Source: Puccinia triticina (taxonomy: Eukaryota > Basidiomycota > Pucciniomycetes > Pucciniales > Pucciniaceae). From it: DNA of 64,000 nt. Position 1 is the first letter of the stretch. Each line of letters opens with the position of its first letter. Below the pieces are notes generated by a model that did not search any database, had not been told where the DNA came from, and worked only from the letters and a program-made list of their open reading frames with translations. The DNA lies in NCBI RefSeq assembly GCF_026914185.1, contig NC_070561.1:4464001-4528000 (forward strand), read 5' to 3'. A program made the translations under genes and the position numbers. Below, in pieces: positions 47,080 to 57,981 of the stretch.

Positions 47080-47724
47080 GTTGTAGGGCCCTTCTTGATG
47101 ACCAGTCAACCGGTCATTGAGAGGGTGTAGAGCCCCCCTTGATAACTGGTCAACCGGTCATTGAGAGGGTGTAGAGCCCCCCTTGATAAGTGGTCAACCG
47201 GTCATTGAGAGGGTGTAGAGCCCCCCTCAATAACTGGTCAACCAGTCATTGAGAGGGTATAAGGTACTTCTAAATGAACAGTCAACCATTTATAGAGCGG
47301 TTATAAGGTCCCTCTCAATGACTGGTCAAACAGTCATTGAGAGGGTGTAAAACCCTTCTTGAGAACCAGTCAACCAGTCATCAAGAGAGTGTAGAGCCCC
47401 CTTTGATAACCCGTCAACCGGTCATTGAGAGGGTATAAGGTCCCTCTAGTCTTGATGACCGGTCAAGCGGTCATTGAGAGGGTGTAGAACCCTTCTTGAT
47501 AACCAGTCATCAAGAGGGTATGAGGTCCTTCTCAATGACCGGTCAAAAGGTCATCCAGAGGGTATAAGGTCCCCCTCAATGACTGGTCAACCGGTCATTG
47601 AGAGGGTGTAGAAAACTTCTTGATAACCAGTCAACTGGTGATTGAGAAGGTGTAGAGCCCCTCAATGACCGGTCAACCGGTCATCAAGAGGGTGTAGAAC
47701 CCTTATCAATAACCGGTCAACCGG
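47080..47724. repeat. minisatellite array, ACCGGTCA/TGACCGGT type, left part
   Basis: Units of about 50 bp (CTTGATAACTGGTCAACCGGTCATTGAGAGGGTGTAGAGCCCC-like) alternate orientation. Core words are GGTCAACCGGTCATTGAGAGGGT and their inverses. The array is interrupted at CCGG (47721-47724) by the LTR at 47725. Confidence 0.85.
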
Positions 47725-48573
47725 TGTGAGAATGAAAGCTAGTTAGTCGGTGAAAGATGTCCGCTAACCGCCTCCTTCAAGAATATTGATGTCTGGGTTG
47801 TGTGATTGTCGGTAACTTGGCTCCGCACTGCTACTTTCCGCTAGCCTTCAGCGCTCCTCTACTGAGCCTGATCTGTAGCGTAATAATCCGCAAGTGATTG
47901 AAGCTCTGCACTTCGTAAGCACTGAATCCGCAAGTAACTCTCAAAGTAAAGGTAAAGTCCCAGATAATCCTTTTATAACTCTAGTACGTCCGTAATTGTA
48001 AGTACAATTTATGAGTCTCCTGTAAGATGATTGGATGGATTCTCCATAGGGTCCCAGATCCCCGTCCTTCCCCCCTCACACATTGCCGTTCCCACCCGAT
48101 CCCGCACGTCTGACACTTTCCCGCACTAGTCCTCCAGCTCCGCCCGCTATTCCGCTCGTCACTTTCCCAGACTCTGCTCCTCTCCGACGCTTGACCTCCC
48201 ACTCTCCTCTGTCTAGCCCCCGTCAGTCGGTCTCTTGCCACCGCCTCCACCCCAGTTCCACCCGCTGGTGGAACCCGCTTTGGCTGTCGTGACTTACCCG
48301 CTGACGCGCCGCTGCTACCAGTCCACGTGTGTAGCCCCGCCGCAGTCCAGCCCTGTCTTTTCCGCTCCGATCCAAAATCCGCGATCCGAAATCCGCAATC
48401 CGTGCATTCCAGTCCGCGCGTGACTTTCCGTAAGCTTTCTTAGCGTGCTTTCCTGACCTCATCCTCAGTGTTTATGTCACCGGAATGCACTCTGCCTGAG
48501 CGGCTTTGTGCATTCCCGCCCGCGCTATCCCCGCGTGGACATTCTACCGTGCTTGCCTATATAAATCACCACA
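47725..48573 (+). mobile_element. solo LTR in minisatellite, second LTR family
   Basis: An 849-bp insert runs from TGTGAGAATGAAAG to TATAAATCACCACA. It is flanked by CCGG at 47721-47724 and 48574-48577, and the same minisatellite resumes immediately afterwards. The body (CTC/CCGC-rich, TATATAAAT near the end) does not resemble the LTRs at 8056, 49660, 56567 and 57982, so it is a different family using the same target. Orientation is given by convention and is uncertain. Confidence 0.75.
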
Positions 48574-48845
48574 CCGGTCATCAAGAAGGTGTAGGACCCT
48601 CTTGATGACTGATTGACCAGTCATTGAGGAGTATTAAAGCCCCCCTTGTTAACTGGTCAACCAGTCATTGACAGGGTATAAGGTCCCTCTCATAAACCAG
48701 TCAACCGGAGATCAAGAGGGTGTGGCACCCTTCTTGATGACTGGTGAACCGGTCATTGAGAGGGTATAAGGTCCCTCTTGATGACTGGTCAACCGGTCAT
48801 CAAGGAGGTGTACACCCTCTCTCAACAACTGGTCAACCGGTCCAG
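48574..48845. repeat. minisatellite array, continuation after LTR
   Basis: This continues the array at 47080-47724 with the same unit (GACTGGTCAACCGGTCATCAAG) and ends near 48845. Confidence 0.8.
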
Positions 48846-49449
48846 CTATTTACATACGGGCCAACCCCATCTATGTATGGCCTGGTCAACCCCACCTGGG
48901 ACTCTGAGCCTATTTACTGTGGAGCTGAACCAGAGTGGAGCGGCTGATGTCCGCTGAGCATTTGCCTTAGAGAATCTCCAGCGGGGGCTGTACACTGCGG
49001 CTGTAATGGCACTAATTAACAGCTGTAAACCCCCCTCCTCCCTTGGGGTTCACAAGGAGTCACAGATGACTCACACATGTCACATAGTCAGATATAGCCC
49101 GGTTCACTTCCTTCCCTGGTTCAGCAGAGAACTGACTAGCAGTCTCTCTGAACCAGTGCAATCCAAACTCCCCCCTTTGGTTGGTCCTAGAACTCCTCAG
49201 TGCCCACTTTGAGCCCAGTTCCTGGTCTATTTTGTCTTGACCAGTGAAGGATATTCTCAACCCTTACAACAGCCCTGAACCCAAAACCCATACCCCATCC
49301 GGGGGGGGGGGGGAGGGGAAAATTGGGCACTAGATACAGCCGGGAGGTAAAAATATTCATTGGGACTGTAGATCTAGCTCCCCTCTACAGTCCATTTTGG
49401 TATACTCCAAGTTCCAACCCCCAGTATGGTCATGCAGCAAAAACACTCT

Positions 49450-49659
49450 TGATGACCAATCTGACCAGGTCATTGAGCAAAAACACTCTTGATGACCGGT
49501 CTGACCGGGTCATTGAGAGAAAACACTATTGATGACCGGTCTGAACAGGTCATTGAGATAAAACACTATTGATGACCAGTCTGAAAAGGTCATTGAGCAA
49601 AAACATTCTCAATGACAGGTCTGACCGGGTCATCAAGAGAAAAGACTCTCAATGACCGG
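49450..49659. repeat. minisatellite array, left part
   Basis: Units such as ACACTCTTGATGACCGGTCT followed by GACCGGGTCATTGAGAGAAA, period about 56 bp, ending at CCGG where the LTR is inserted. Confidence 0.85.
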
Positions 49660-50312
49660 TGTGGTGAGCAAAATGGTACAGACGGTCCATGGTTCAAGAT
49701 CCAGATGAAGACTCAAGATTCAAGTGACCAGTTATCAAGATCAAGCTCTCAAGATTATCCATCTCAAATCTCAAGCTCAAGATTCAAGATATTGTGATTG
49801 ATATTGATTTTTCTCTCTGTTCTTTTTGATGTGGCTTCAGTTCAGCTACAACTCCACTTTCCATTTCACCCATTTCCTTATGCTACTCTCCTCATTTTTC
49901 TATGTATGTGGTTGATCTTTCTTCATGTGTGTTTTGTTTTTTTTTGTGTTGTGCAGAGCTTGTTTGTAGTTAGGGATGTGATGAACATGTCTGTGACATG
50001 TTCACTTCCTGGAGTCTGAGTTCGAAGTTCGAACTCAGATGAGGAGGAGGCATGGGAGTCTTCTGATCCATGAAATACACCATGAAGATTCTCAGATCCT
50101 TATCCTCATCACCTCATCAGATCCTTATTAGCATCCCTTTCCAGATCCTCAACCCCCCAAACCTGCCACCAAGTCTCACTGATATTGTTGTTCAACCCCC
50201 TTTCTCTGGTTTTCTCATATCTCATTCATCCTAGGACCTCACAGGAAGGCAGGCTAATCACCACCATCCCTTCCAAGCACTGCCTATGGCCTGGCACCGT
50301 AGGAGTTCCACA
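49660..50312 (+). mobile_element. solo LTR in minisatellite
   Basis: The 653-bp LTR starts TGTGGTGAGCAAAATGGTAC and ends AGGAGTTCCACA. Flanking CCGG lies at 49656-49659 and 50313-50316, with minisatellite on both sides. It is related along its length to the Ty3/gypsy 5' LTR at 57982 (GGTACA-ACGG start, T-rich middle, TGATGAACATGT...GACATGT, then AGTTC end). Confidence 0.87.
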
Positions 50313-50845
50313 CCGGTCTGACCAGGTCATTGGAAAAAAACACTCTTGATGACCTGGGTCATCAAAGGAAAACACTCTCAATGACCGGTCTGACTGGGTC
50401 ATCAGGAGAAAACATTCTTGATGACTGGTCTTACTGGGTCATCAAGAAAAAACACCATTGATGATTGGTTTGGAAAACACTCTTGATGATTGGTTTGACT
50501 GGGTCATCAAGAGAAAACACACACAATGACCAATCTGGTTGGTCATTGAAAGAATACACTCTTGATGACCAGTCTTTCTGGGTCATTGAGAGTATATTTC
50601 CTCTTGATGAACCAGTCGGACTGATCATCAAGAGTTCATTTCCTATTGATGATCCAGTTGATCAGACAGGTCTGGCCGGATCATCAGGTGTGTAATCTTT
50701 GGATGACCAGTTGGACCGGCTCATCAAGAGTTTATTCTCCTGATGGCCGGCCAGACTGGTCTTTGAGAGTGTATTACCTAGATGACAGGGTCTGTCCAGG
50801 ACATCAAGAGTGAATTTTCTCTCAATGAAGGTCATTGAGAGGAAA
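50313..50845. repeat. minisatellite array, right part
   Basis: This resumes with CCGGTCTGACCAGGTCATTG and continues with TCTTGATGACTGGTCT...GGGTCATCAAGA units that become more diverged rightwards. Confidence 0.82.
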
Positions 50846-51223
50846 TCCTACATGTATAGTGTACAGCACCAGCCAGCTCCTCTCGGGTGGGTGACTAGCG
50901 GGCTGTTCCATTAAATTTACAAAGTTTGGGCTGCATCCGCCCCCTTCACAGCCCCAAAACTACCGCCTCCGCTGGAGATGTTCTTAGGGCATGGTCTAGT
51001 GCATTGTGCACAGCTGAAAAACTTCCAAATGTTCCAGGGTATACCACCCTAGAATTAATTTTTCTGAGCATGGTAATAACTGGGAATGAGCTTGAGTATA
51101 CTGCATGTCAACTGACATGAGTTTCTTGAGTTTTTTTTTTTTTTTTCATGGTGTACATTGGTTGACCTGGAGATCTTGTTGCATCTGTCATAACCTATAA
51201 CAAGGGGAAACAAGTTCAAACAG

Positions 51224-51669
51224 ATAAAAAACTCTATTTTTTGCCTATGTCATCACATATGTCATCAGAGGAAAAGAGTGAAAGAATTTTAGCCATTTTG
51301 AAACTAATATGAAACAAGTATGGTATTTATTGATCTCAAATGGGTTTTGTATTGTATTATGTATAAGGCATGGGGGGTTTTTAAAACTTTTCTACCTGTT
51401 TTAAATCTAGTAATCTGTAAAAGCTATGAATTTTTGTTTCTCTGTTGTAATTTCTTGAAGATTATGAATTCAAACAAGCTTGAAAACAATACCAAGAAAT
51501 TCCAAAATCTGTTTATGATTGGTGCCTTATACATAATACAATACAAAACCCATTTGAAATCAATAAATACCATACTTGTTTCATATTAGTTTCAACATGG
51601 CTAAACTTCTTTCACTCTTTTCCTCTGATGACATATGTGATTACATACACAAAAAATAGAGTTTTTTTC
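51224..51669. mobile_element. inverted-repeat element with about 147-bp arms
   Basis: The arms 51224-51370 and 51522-51669 are inverted copies at about 90% or better. They share AAACTCTATTTTTTG, CATATGTCATCAGAGGAAAA, GAAACAAGTATGGTATTTAT and GTATTATGTATAAGGCA. The interior is about 150 bp. No target duplication could be fixed. Confidence 0.75.
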
Positions 51670-52024
51670 CTGTGCCAATTTTTGTATGACTGATAAGTAT
51701 GGTTTGGGTAGGATGTTATTTTGTCTGTATCATTTTCAATTGGAGATATCTAGCAGCCAGAGTGCTCAGCTGAGACATACAACCAAGATTACATAGATAT
51801 CATATATAGTGACTTCCACCCCAGTTAATTGGAATCATCATCTGGTTCAGCCTTGCAATATTCAATTAACTACTTTCTTTAAAAGGAAAAGCAAAAAATA
51901 AATAAATAAAATCACCATATTCTTCTGGTTTTTTGGCTCTTATTTTATAGAACCAATCCACACTAGATATCATCAAATCTTGTATTTTTTCTACTGAAAA
52001 CATCATTCAAAGCCATCCATAATC
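51670..52024. promoter_or_regulatory. upstream region of secreted-protein candidate
   Basis: AT-rich, no defined promoter motif. It directly follows the inverted-repeat element. Confidence 0.35.
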
Positions 52025-53233
52025 ATGCGTTCAACCAAGCTCTTTTTTTACTTACAGCTCTTGGGCAACTATAGTATTTCAGCCTACCCCCTCTTCTCTG
52101 CAAAAACCCTGGTAAAAAGGGCAGAAAATATTTTTCAAGAAGTGGAAGAAGGATACAATAATTTTTATTGTATGTCTTCTTTTTTCCATTAGTATTTGGA
52201 AAAACCTTTTTTCATTCTAAATTTTGATATCCAATGATTTTGATTTTGTAGCAGGGAAAAACATTCAAGACACACATGGTAGTATGTTAGAATTTTAATT
52301 TTAATCTACATATTTGAGATCAGGTTTGGGCCTTGGATTCTGAAATTTAATTATCTTCTCCTAGCTGCTCAAAAGCTTGAGGATGAAGGGGGTCAGTGGT
52401 TTGAATTTTGCTGGATATTTCTTGTCAGGATCAGGAAGAGCTCTAATTCAGGAATGTTTGCAGCTTTCCATCCAGCATCATTTAAATCCATGGGAATACC
52501 AAAAATCAAAGAACCCAATACTACTGATGATGAAAATTGTAAGTCACATGTGCTTAAATTACTTGTCTCTGGGAAACCAAAAAATGATAAGATGATGAAT
52601 CTTGGCTTTCAAATTTCCAATTCATATTAAGTGGAACAATATGCTCCGCACAATGAATTCACATGCTTAATAAATAACCTCAAAGATAGAAATATGCATT
52701 TTAAGGAGCTCAAGGCAGATGGAGCCTTTTCAATGCTTGAAAACCCAAGCACAAATGATGATATAGTGCTTGTTATTTCAAAATTTAATGCTTTACTCAA
52801 AACTTTGACCAAATTTCAAGCACATATATTTCTAGGAGAGTTGACCAAAAAGGAATTTTGGGAATTGATAAAGAGAAAAGGTACTTATGAAGCTGTGCAA
52901 GAAATGACTCAAGAAATATTGACTGAACCACAAGCTCAAATGATTTGGGAAATTTTACTGAAGAATGGCCTTGCTCCATCACAAGATATTAGAGATAAAA
53001 TTTCCCTTTCCCATAAATATCTTAATACTAAACAGCTTTGGGAACATTTGACGGTTGATCCTAGTATGGAGAATTGGGATTTTTTGAGATCTATACAATT
53101 ATTTGATCTTGTAAGAAAAATTAGTGAATCTCAGGTTGGCGCTCATCAAAACTTTTGGATGATAAATTTGAAGAGGCGCAACTTGATGATTCATACTTGG
53201 ATTCAGGAACAACTTTCAGCATTTGAACATTGA
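52025..53233 (+). CDS. candidate secreted protein (possible effector), 315 aa
   Basis: The four-exon model is 52025-52169, 52252-52278, 52365-52538 and 52632-53233 (948 nt). Introns are GTATGT, GTAGTA and GTAAGT with AG acceptors, all phase 1. The N-terminus MRSTKLFFYLQLLGNYSISA looks like a signal peptide: a basic residue, a hydrophobic core and a small residue near the cleavage site. The mature part has an FEFCW segment, then many charged helices (KEFWELIKRKGTYEAVQEMT, WEILLKNGLAPSQDIRDKI), and ends NLMIHTWIQEQLSAFEH. No enzymatic domain was recognised. Rust genomes encode families of such secreted helical proteins expressed in infection; that role is an inference. The gene is flanked by repeats on both sides, a setting common for such genes. 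The first ATG with the signal-like sequence was chosen as start. Confidence 0.6.
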
Positions 53234-53500
53234 TCTGCACTGAATTTTCTGAAGAACTCCTCATCAAAGTTGATTTCTTTCTTGTTTTTTTTTTTTTTTT
53301 AAAAAAAGAGAAATCTTACTGTTCTGCATAGTCCAAAATATATCTCACTGAATTTTATTTTTAAAAAAATGGCTCTTTTCTCTCAGCTCTCTCATATCAT
53401 TCTCATATTTTTTCTCAGTTATCCTTTAGCAGATTTATTATTGATGTCATGCAAAGTATCTATTTTAATTCATTCAATTAGTTACATCTCCATAGCACGT

Positions 53501-53960
53501 CCTCAATGACCGGATCGTTCCGGTCATTGAGAGGAGTGTACTCCTTGAAGACTGGATTGTTTCGGTCATTGAGAGGAGTGTATTCCCCTTGAAGACTGGA
53601 TTGTTCCGGTCATCAAGAGGAGTGTACTCCCCTCGATTACTGGATTGATCCGGTCATCTACTCCCCTTGATGGCCGCATTGTTCCGGTCATCAAGACGAG
53701 TGTACTCCCCTCAATGGCCGCATTGTTCCAGTCATCGAGAGGAGTGTGCTCCCCTTGATGACTGGAACAGAGCGTTCATTGAGAACTGGATTGTTCCAGC
53801 CATCGAGGGGAGTAATCCCCTTGATGGCTGGAACACAGCGTTCAGCAAAAGATGTACATACTCTCCTTGATGGCCTGTACATCTGGCCATCAAGAGGAGG
53901 GTCGATGAATGGACTCCTATCAATGAGGAGTGGGTGCCAGCATTGGGGGAATCTCAATGA
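53501..53960. repeat. minisatellite array, GGATTGTTCCGGTCAT type
   Basis: Units CCTTGAAGACTGGATTGTTCC / GGTCATCAAGAGGAGTGTACTC, about 50 bp, with gradual divergence to the right (GGCCGCATTGTTCC, then TGGCTGGAACA). The family core (CGGTCATCAAGAG) is shared with other arrays. Confidence 0.82.
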
Positions 53961-54130
53961 GCGGTACAAGAGCCAGCCATGGGGTCTCATGTCCAGCCGC
54001 CATTTTGACCGCGCCAACTATTAATTGTTTTCTTTGAGTCATGTACATATGTGACAGGTTGGCGTTTGGGGTCATTTTGAGCATCACTTGCTCTTCACAG
54101 CCCTGACCGCTGTTTGGCCGGGCTGGATCT

Positions 54131-55218
54131 TGTCAGGCTCGGTGATGCCAAGAGCACGAGTGCTCCTCTAGCTACGCCGGCGACAGGGCACGGTACAGTA
54201 GCGCGCGCAGCAAAAAGCGCGGTAAAAAGTGCGAAATAGCTAAAGAAGCTATTTCTAATGAAACCAAGAAAGGGGTTGACGGAGGGGCCAGGGGCGCCTG
54301 GGGTGTTTTAGTGCCCTCCGCAGTTCTTACAGGGCCTGCGCACGGGATGCGCAGGGGTGTTTGTGACCTGTGACGTCTGGGGCCCTTAACAAAGGGGGTA
54401 TTTGCGCGTTGAGACGCTCCCAGGAGATATAGGGGATAAAAATCCCAGTAGAAAGAAAAAAACACAGACTTACTTGTAAAAGGAAGTCTGTGGTAAAAAA
54501 ACACAATCGATCCGAAAAACCAAAGTCGAGGCGAGGTCAGGCTGGCAAACTGGTCGAAGAGACGAGTGGCGAGACTGGCGAGGCGTCGGACTGGTTATAA
54601 AGGTATCTGAGGGGCCTTCCTTCGCCCGAAGGCCCTCGTTTAAATATCCGAGCTACAACCGGTAGGGTTGTAGCTTTTCTTGCACAGGCTTCCTCGGGTT
54701 CTCGGCCGGAGGAAGCGTGTTTCTGACAAGAGTGACGGGAGTGAAGGGGGATTCTATTGGTCCCTTCACTCCCGTTCGTTTTCTATTTGTCATAAGATCC
54801 ATTTGCTATTCCTCGGCTCAAGGAATAGCGTGATCAGTTGTTTAATCGGCGGCCGGGGGAAGAGGAATGGTATAGTTCTGTTTCTCTCCTCCCTGGCCGA
54901 AGTCTTCTATTTCTCATGGGGACTACTCTTGGTTTAGTAGTCTCCTGAGATTATCTGACGGCCCGTTCTCTTGGCTTGAGAACGGGTTTGAACTAACGTT
55001 CTTTCTCTTGCCGATTCTCCGGCCGGAGCTTTGTTTTCCTTACTCGTCTAAGGAATCTTTATTTTTTATGTGCGCGGCGCTCTGCGCCGCAGTTAGGTCT
55101 TTTTACCAGAAAGAACCATATTTTGTACGCGGCGCTCTGCGCCGCTATTATTACGTACAATTTTGTTATGCTACAATAGTTAGCCGGGCTCTAACTTATT
55201 ATAGTAGCCCGGCTGACA
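54131..55218. mobile_element. 1.09-kb solo LTR with 5-bp duplication
   Basis: The ends TGTCAG...CTGACA are flanked by GATCT at 54126-54130 and 55219-55223. Internal hairpins include GGCCTTCCTTCGCCCGAAGGCC and a GGCGCTCTGCGCCGC palindrome present twice (about 55075 and 55131). It is unlike the CCGG-targeting LTRs in sequence, target and duplication length. No retroviral-type coding region is adjacent. Confidence 0.8.
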
Positions 55219-55223
55219 GATCT

Positions 55224-55680
55224 GGAGGAACCTGTCCCGGAAAGGGTGTAAGCTTGGCGGGGAGGACGGCGGGGCTGCAGCGATGAGGCGTGTATGGAAT
55301 GTGGAAACGGGGCAGGAGTGGCGCGGTGTAGAGGTGTGGCCTCGGCAACGGTGAAAAATTTGATTCAAAGGCAAGAGGATTTTCTTGGGCGGGGCCTTCT
55401 TTGTCTTTCCGGGATGCGCGAGTGAAGGTTGAGAAGGCAACTCCGAGGCGGCGGTGTAAGACTCAAAAGTGGTTGTGAAACCCTTTTGCTGAATGGAGAA
55501 GGGGATGAAGGAGTTGCAAGCTCTGCCCTTCTATACTACCAGCTACAAGACCCACCAAGCTCCACTTGGCAAGTTTTAATAAGGTGATAGGAGTGGATGC
55601 TCAAGATGAGTTTGTTCGATGAACCGTATAAAGAGTTGTTATTGATATATAAGGGTTGTTATGAGTATAGTTGTAGGGTC
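55224..55680. other. no gene seen
   Basis: GC-rich then AT-rich spacer following the solo LTR; no feature recognised. Confidence 0.3.
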
Positions 55681-56014
55681 AGCCTAAATGCACTCCAAAC
55701 TTTTACTTCATGCACTCCACATTTTTGGCTTTGGGGGGCCAGCACTCCAAAAAAGTTGGAGTGCCTTGATTTTGTACTCCCAAAACATGGAGTCCCCAGA
55801 TGGGCACTCCATGTTTATTGGAGTACACAACTGGGTACTCCAAAATTGACCAAAATAGGGGAGTGCAGCTAGATGCACTCCAAAAAAAATGGAGTGCAAG
55901 CCCAAGCACTCCACCTTTTCAGTGAAATATTTTGGCTTTGCACTCCAGCTAGCAAATACCAAATGGAGTGCATTGGGGTGCACTCCAAGTCTCCTTTTTT
56001 TTGGAGTGCCCACA
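55681..56014. repeat. GCACTCCA minisatellite
   Basis: TGCACTCCA and its inverse TGGAGTGC recur about fifteen times in 330 bp, often as CACTCCAAAAA...TTGGAGTGC hairpins. It lies immediately left of the ATGACCGGT array and may be the subterminal region of another element. Confidence 0.75.
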
Positions 56015-56024
56015 GCAATCACAC

Positions 56025-56566
56025 CTCTCGATGACCGGTCTGGACCGGTGATTGAGGGGACTCACACGACCGGTCATCCAGAGGACTCATACCTCTCGAT
56101 GACCGGCGCGGACCGGTCATCAGTCACACATCTCGATGACCGGTGTGTACTGGTCAACAAGGGGAGGTGCTACTCTCAATGACTGGTCTTTACCGGTCAT
56201 CGAGGGGACTCCCACCTCTCAATGACCGGCGCGGACCGGTCATCAGTCACAACTCCCAATGACCGGCACAGACCGGTCATCAAGAGGACTCACACCTCTC
56301 AATGATTGGTCTGACCGGTCATCCAGAGGACTCACACCTCTCGATGACCGGTCACCACCGGTCATCAAGAGGACTCACACCTCTCGATGACCGGTCACCA
56401 CCGGTCATCAAGAGGACTCACACCTCTCGATGACCGGTCACCACCGGTCATCAAGAGGACTCACACCTCTCGATGACCGGTCACCACCAGTCATCAAGAG
56501 GACTCACACCTCTTGATGACCGGTCATCACCGGTCATTGAGGTGAGTCACATTTCTTGATGACCGG
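56025..56566. repeat. minisatellite array, CTCGATGACCGGT type
   Basis: Units of 43 bp (core CTCTCGATGACCGGTCA...ACCGGTCATCAAGAGG). Four nearly identical copies run at about 56335-56510, indicating recent amplification. Each unit is a palindrome-like hairpin. The array is interrupted at CCGG (56563-56566) by an LTR. Confidence 0.9.
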
Positions 56567-57390
56567 TGTGGAACTCCGTCCGTGCCAAGCGGCGGCAGTT
56601 GTTGGAGGGGAAAAGTTTGGGGGAATGCCCTCCGGGAATTGGTCGCTGAAAAAGTGGGGGAATCTATGAGCGATGGGGTATGGGGGTGTTTGATTTACGA
56701 CGGCGTTGAGCGCGCGTCGGCGGGGTTGTGAGTTGAAAAGGGGAGGAGGAGAAAACTGGGAAGAATGAGGGAAGTTTGGGGATGTCGGGGTCGTCGAAGT
56801 GCGCCGGAAAGCGGGGTCAGGAAGAATGAGGATTGACAAGAAAACGCCACGTGCGTGATGAAAGAGTATCCCAATCGTTGGGATGGATAAGGCTCAGAAG
56901 GCGCTCAGAGTGCACTGATAAGGTGATCGGTAAAATTTTTGATAGGAAAATTATGGTTCAGAGTCTTCCCATGCTGTCCCATCATCTGAGTTCGAACTGA
57001 ACTCAGACTCCGGGCGCAGCACGCAGCGGGACCTTCATCATACACCCACGCTCGCAACAAAACAAAAAAAAGAGAGAAAACAGACAAAAGGAAACAAAAC
57101 CAAAACAAAAAACCACACATAAACAAAACACAAACCAAACCAACCCAGCACATAGCACAACCATCCAACACGCGCGTATGAGAAATGAAACAAACAACTG
57201 AGAGCAAAAAAATAAAAGAAAACATCCAAAACCAATTGTAGAAAGGGAACCAGCGCGCCAAAGATCCGGAAAGATTGAGTCCTGAAACGGGTTACATCCG
57301 GGAAAATTGATCCTCCAAGCGTCTTGATGTCTTCCGCGCGCCGTCGCGAGTTTCGAAGTTGACCCCGCGTGTACAAGATTGAACACCACA
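56567..57390 (-). mobile_element. solo LTR in minisatellite, minus orientation
   Basis: An 824-bp insert starts TGTGGAACTCCGTCC and ends GAACACCACA on the plus strand, flanked by CCGG at 56563-56566 and 57391-57394. Its inverse aligns end to end with the Ty3/gypsy 5' LTR at 57982-58794: GTACACGCGG, then CTCTGAACC-TAATTTTC, then CGGAGGGCAT, then AACTGC-GCCG ends. The two LTRs therefore form an inverted pair around the 57391-57981 array. Confidence 0.9.
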
Positions 57391-57981
57391 CCGGTCAGAC
57401 CGGTCATCAAGGGTAATAACACCTCTCGATGACCGGTGCGTACCAGTCATTGAGGAGAGGTGCTGCTCTCGATGACCGGTTGGTCTGACCGGTCATCGAG
57501 AGGAGATGTTACTCCCCTCAATGACCGGCACAGACCGGTAATCAAGAGATGTGACCCACCTCAATGACCGGTCATCACCGGTTATTGAGTGTTATTACCC
57601 TTGATGACTGGTCTGACCGGTCATTGAGTGGTGTGAGCTGGTGTCAGCCCTCTCGATGACCGGTCATCACCGGTCATCGAGAGGTGTGAGTCCCCTCGAT
57701 GACCGGCCTGTGCCGGTCACCGAGGGGAGTAGCACCTCCTCTTGATGACCGGTCAGACCAACTGGTCATTGAGAGTAGCACCTACCCTCAATGACTGGTA
57801 TACACCGGTCATCAAGAGGAGGTGTTATTCCCCTCGATGACCGGTCTGACCGGTCATTGAGGGATGTGACTCACCTCGATGACCGGTGATGATCGGTCAT
57901 TGAGAGGTGTTATTACCCTCGATGACCGGACTGACCGATCATCGAGAGGTGTGAGCCCTCTCGATGACCGGTCATCACCGG
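57391..57981. repeat. minisatellite array between inverted LTRs
   Basis: This continues the 56025 array (CTCGATGACCGGTCTGACCGG...TCATCGAGAGG). It ends at CCGG 57978-57981, where the 5' LTR of the Ty3/gypsy element begins. Confidence 0.9.

Larger units (their letters stand above)
48970..50983. mobile_element. composite Harbinger-like element carrying minisatellite and a solo LTR
   Basis: The ends GAGAATCTCCAGCGGGGGC and (inverse) GAACATCTCCAGCGGAGGC are flanked by TTA at 48967-48969 and 50984-50986. Inside are a GACCGGTCT-type minisatellite (49450-49659 and 50313-50845) and a 653-bp solo LTR. Without the LTR the element would be about 1.36 kb. Non-repetitive arms (49000-49440) contain a G14-type homopolymer near 49301. 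No coding capacity was seen. Confidence 0.7.

Noticed and set aside
31507..57981. Direct-repeat arrays resembling CRISPR
   Set aside because: The units are palindromic minisatellites with alternating orientation in a eukaryotic, intron-containing genome; there are no unique equal-length spacers and no cas genes.
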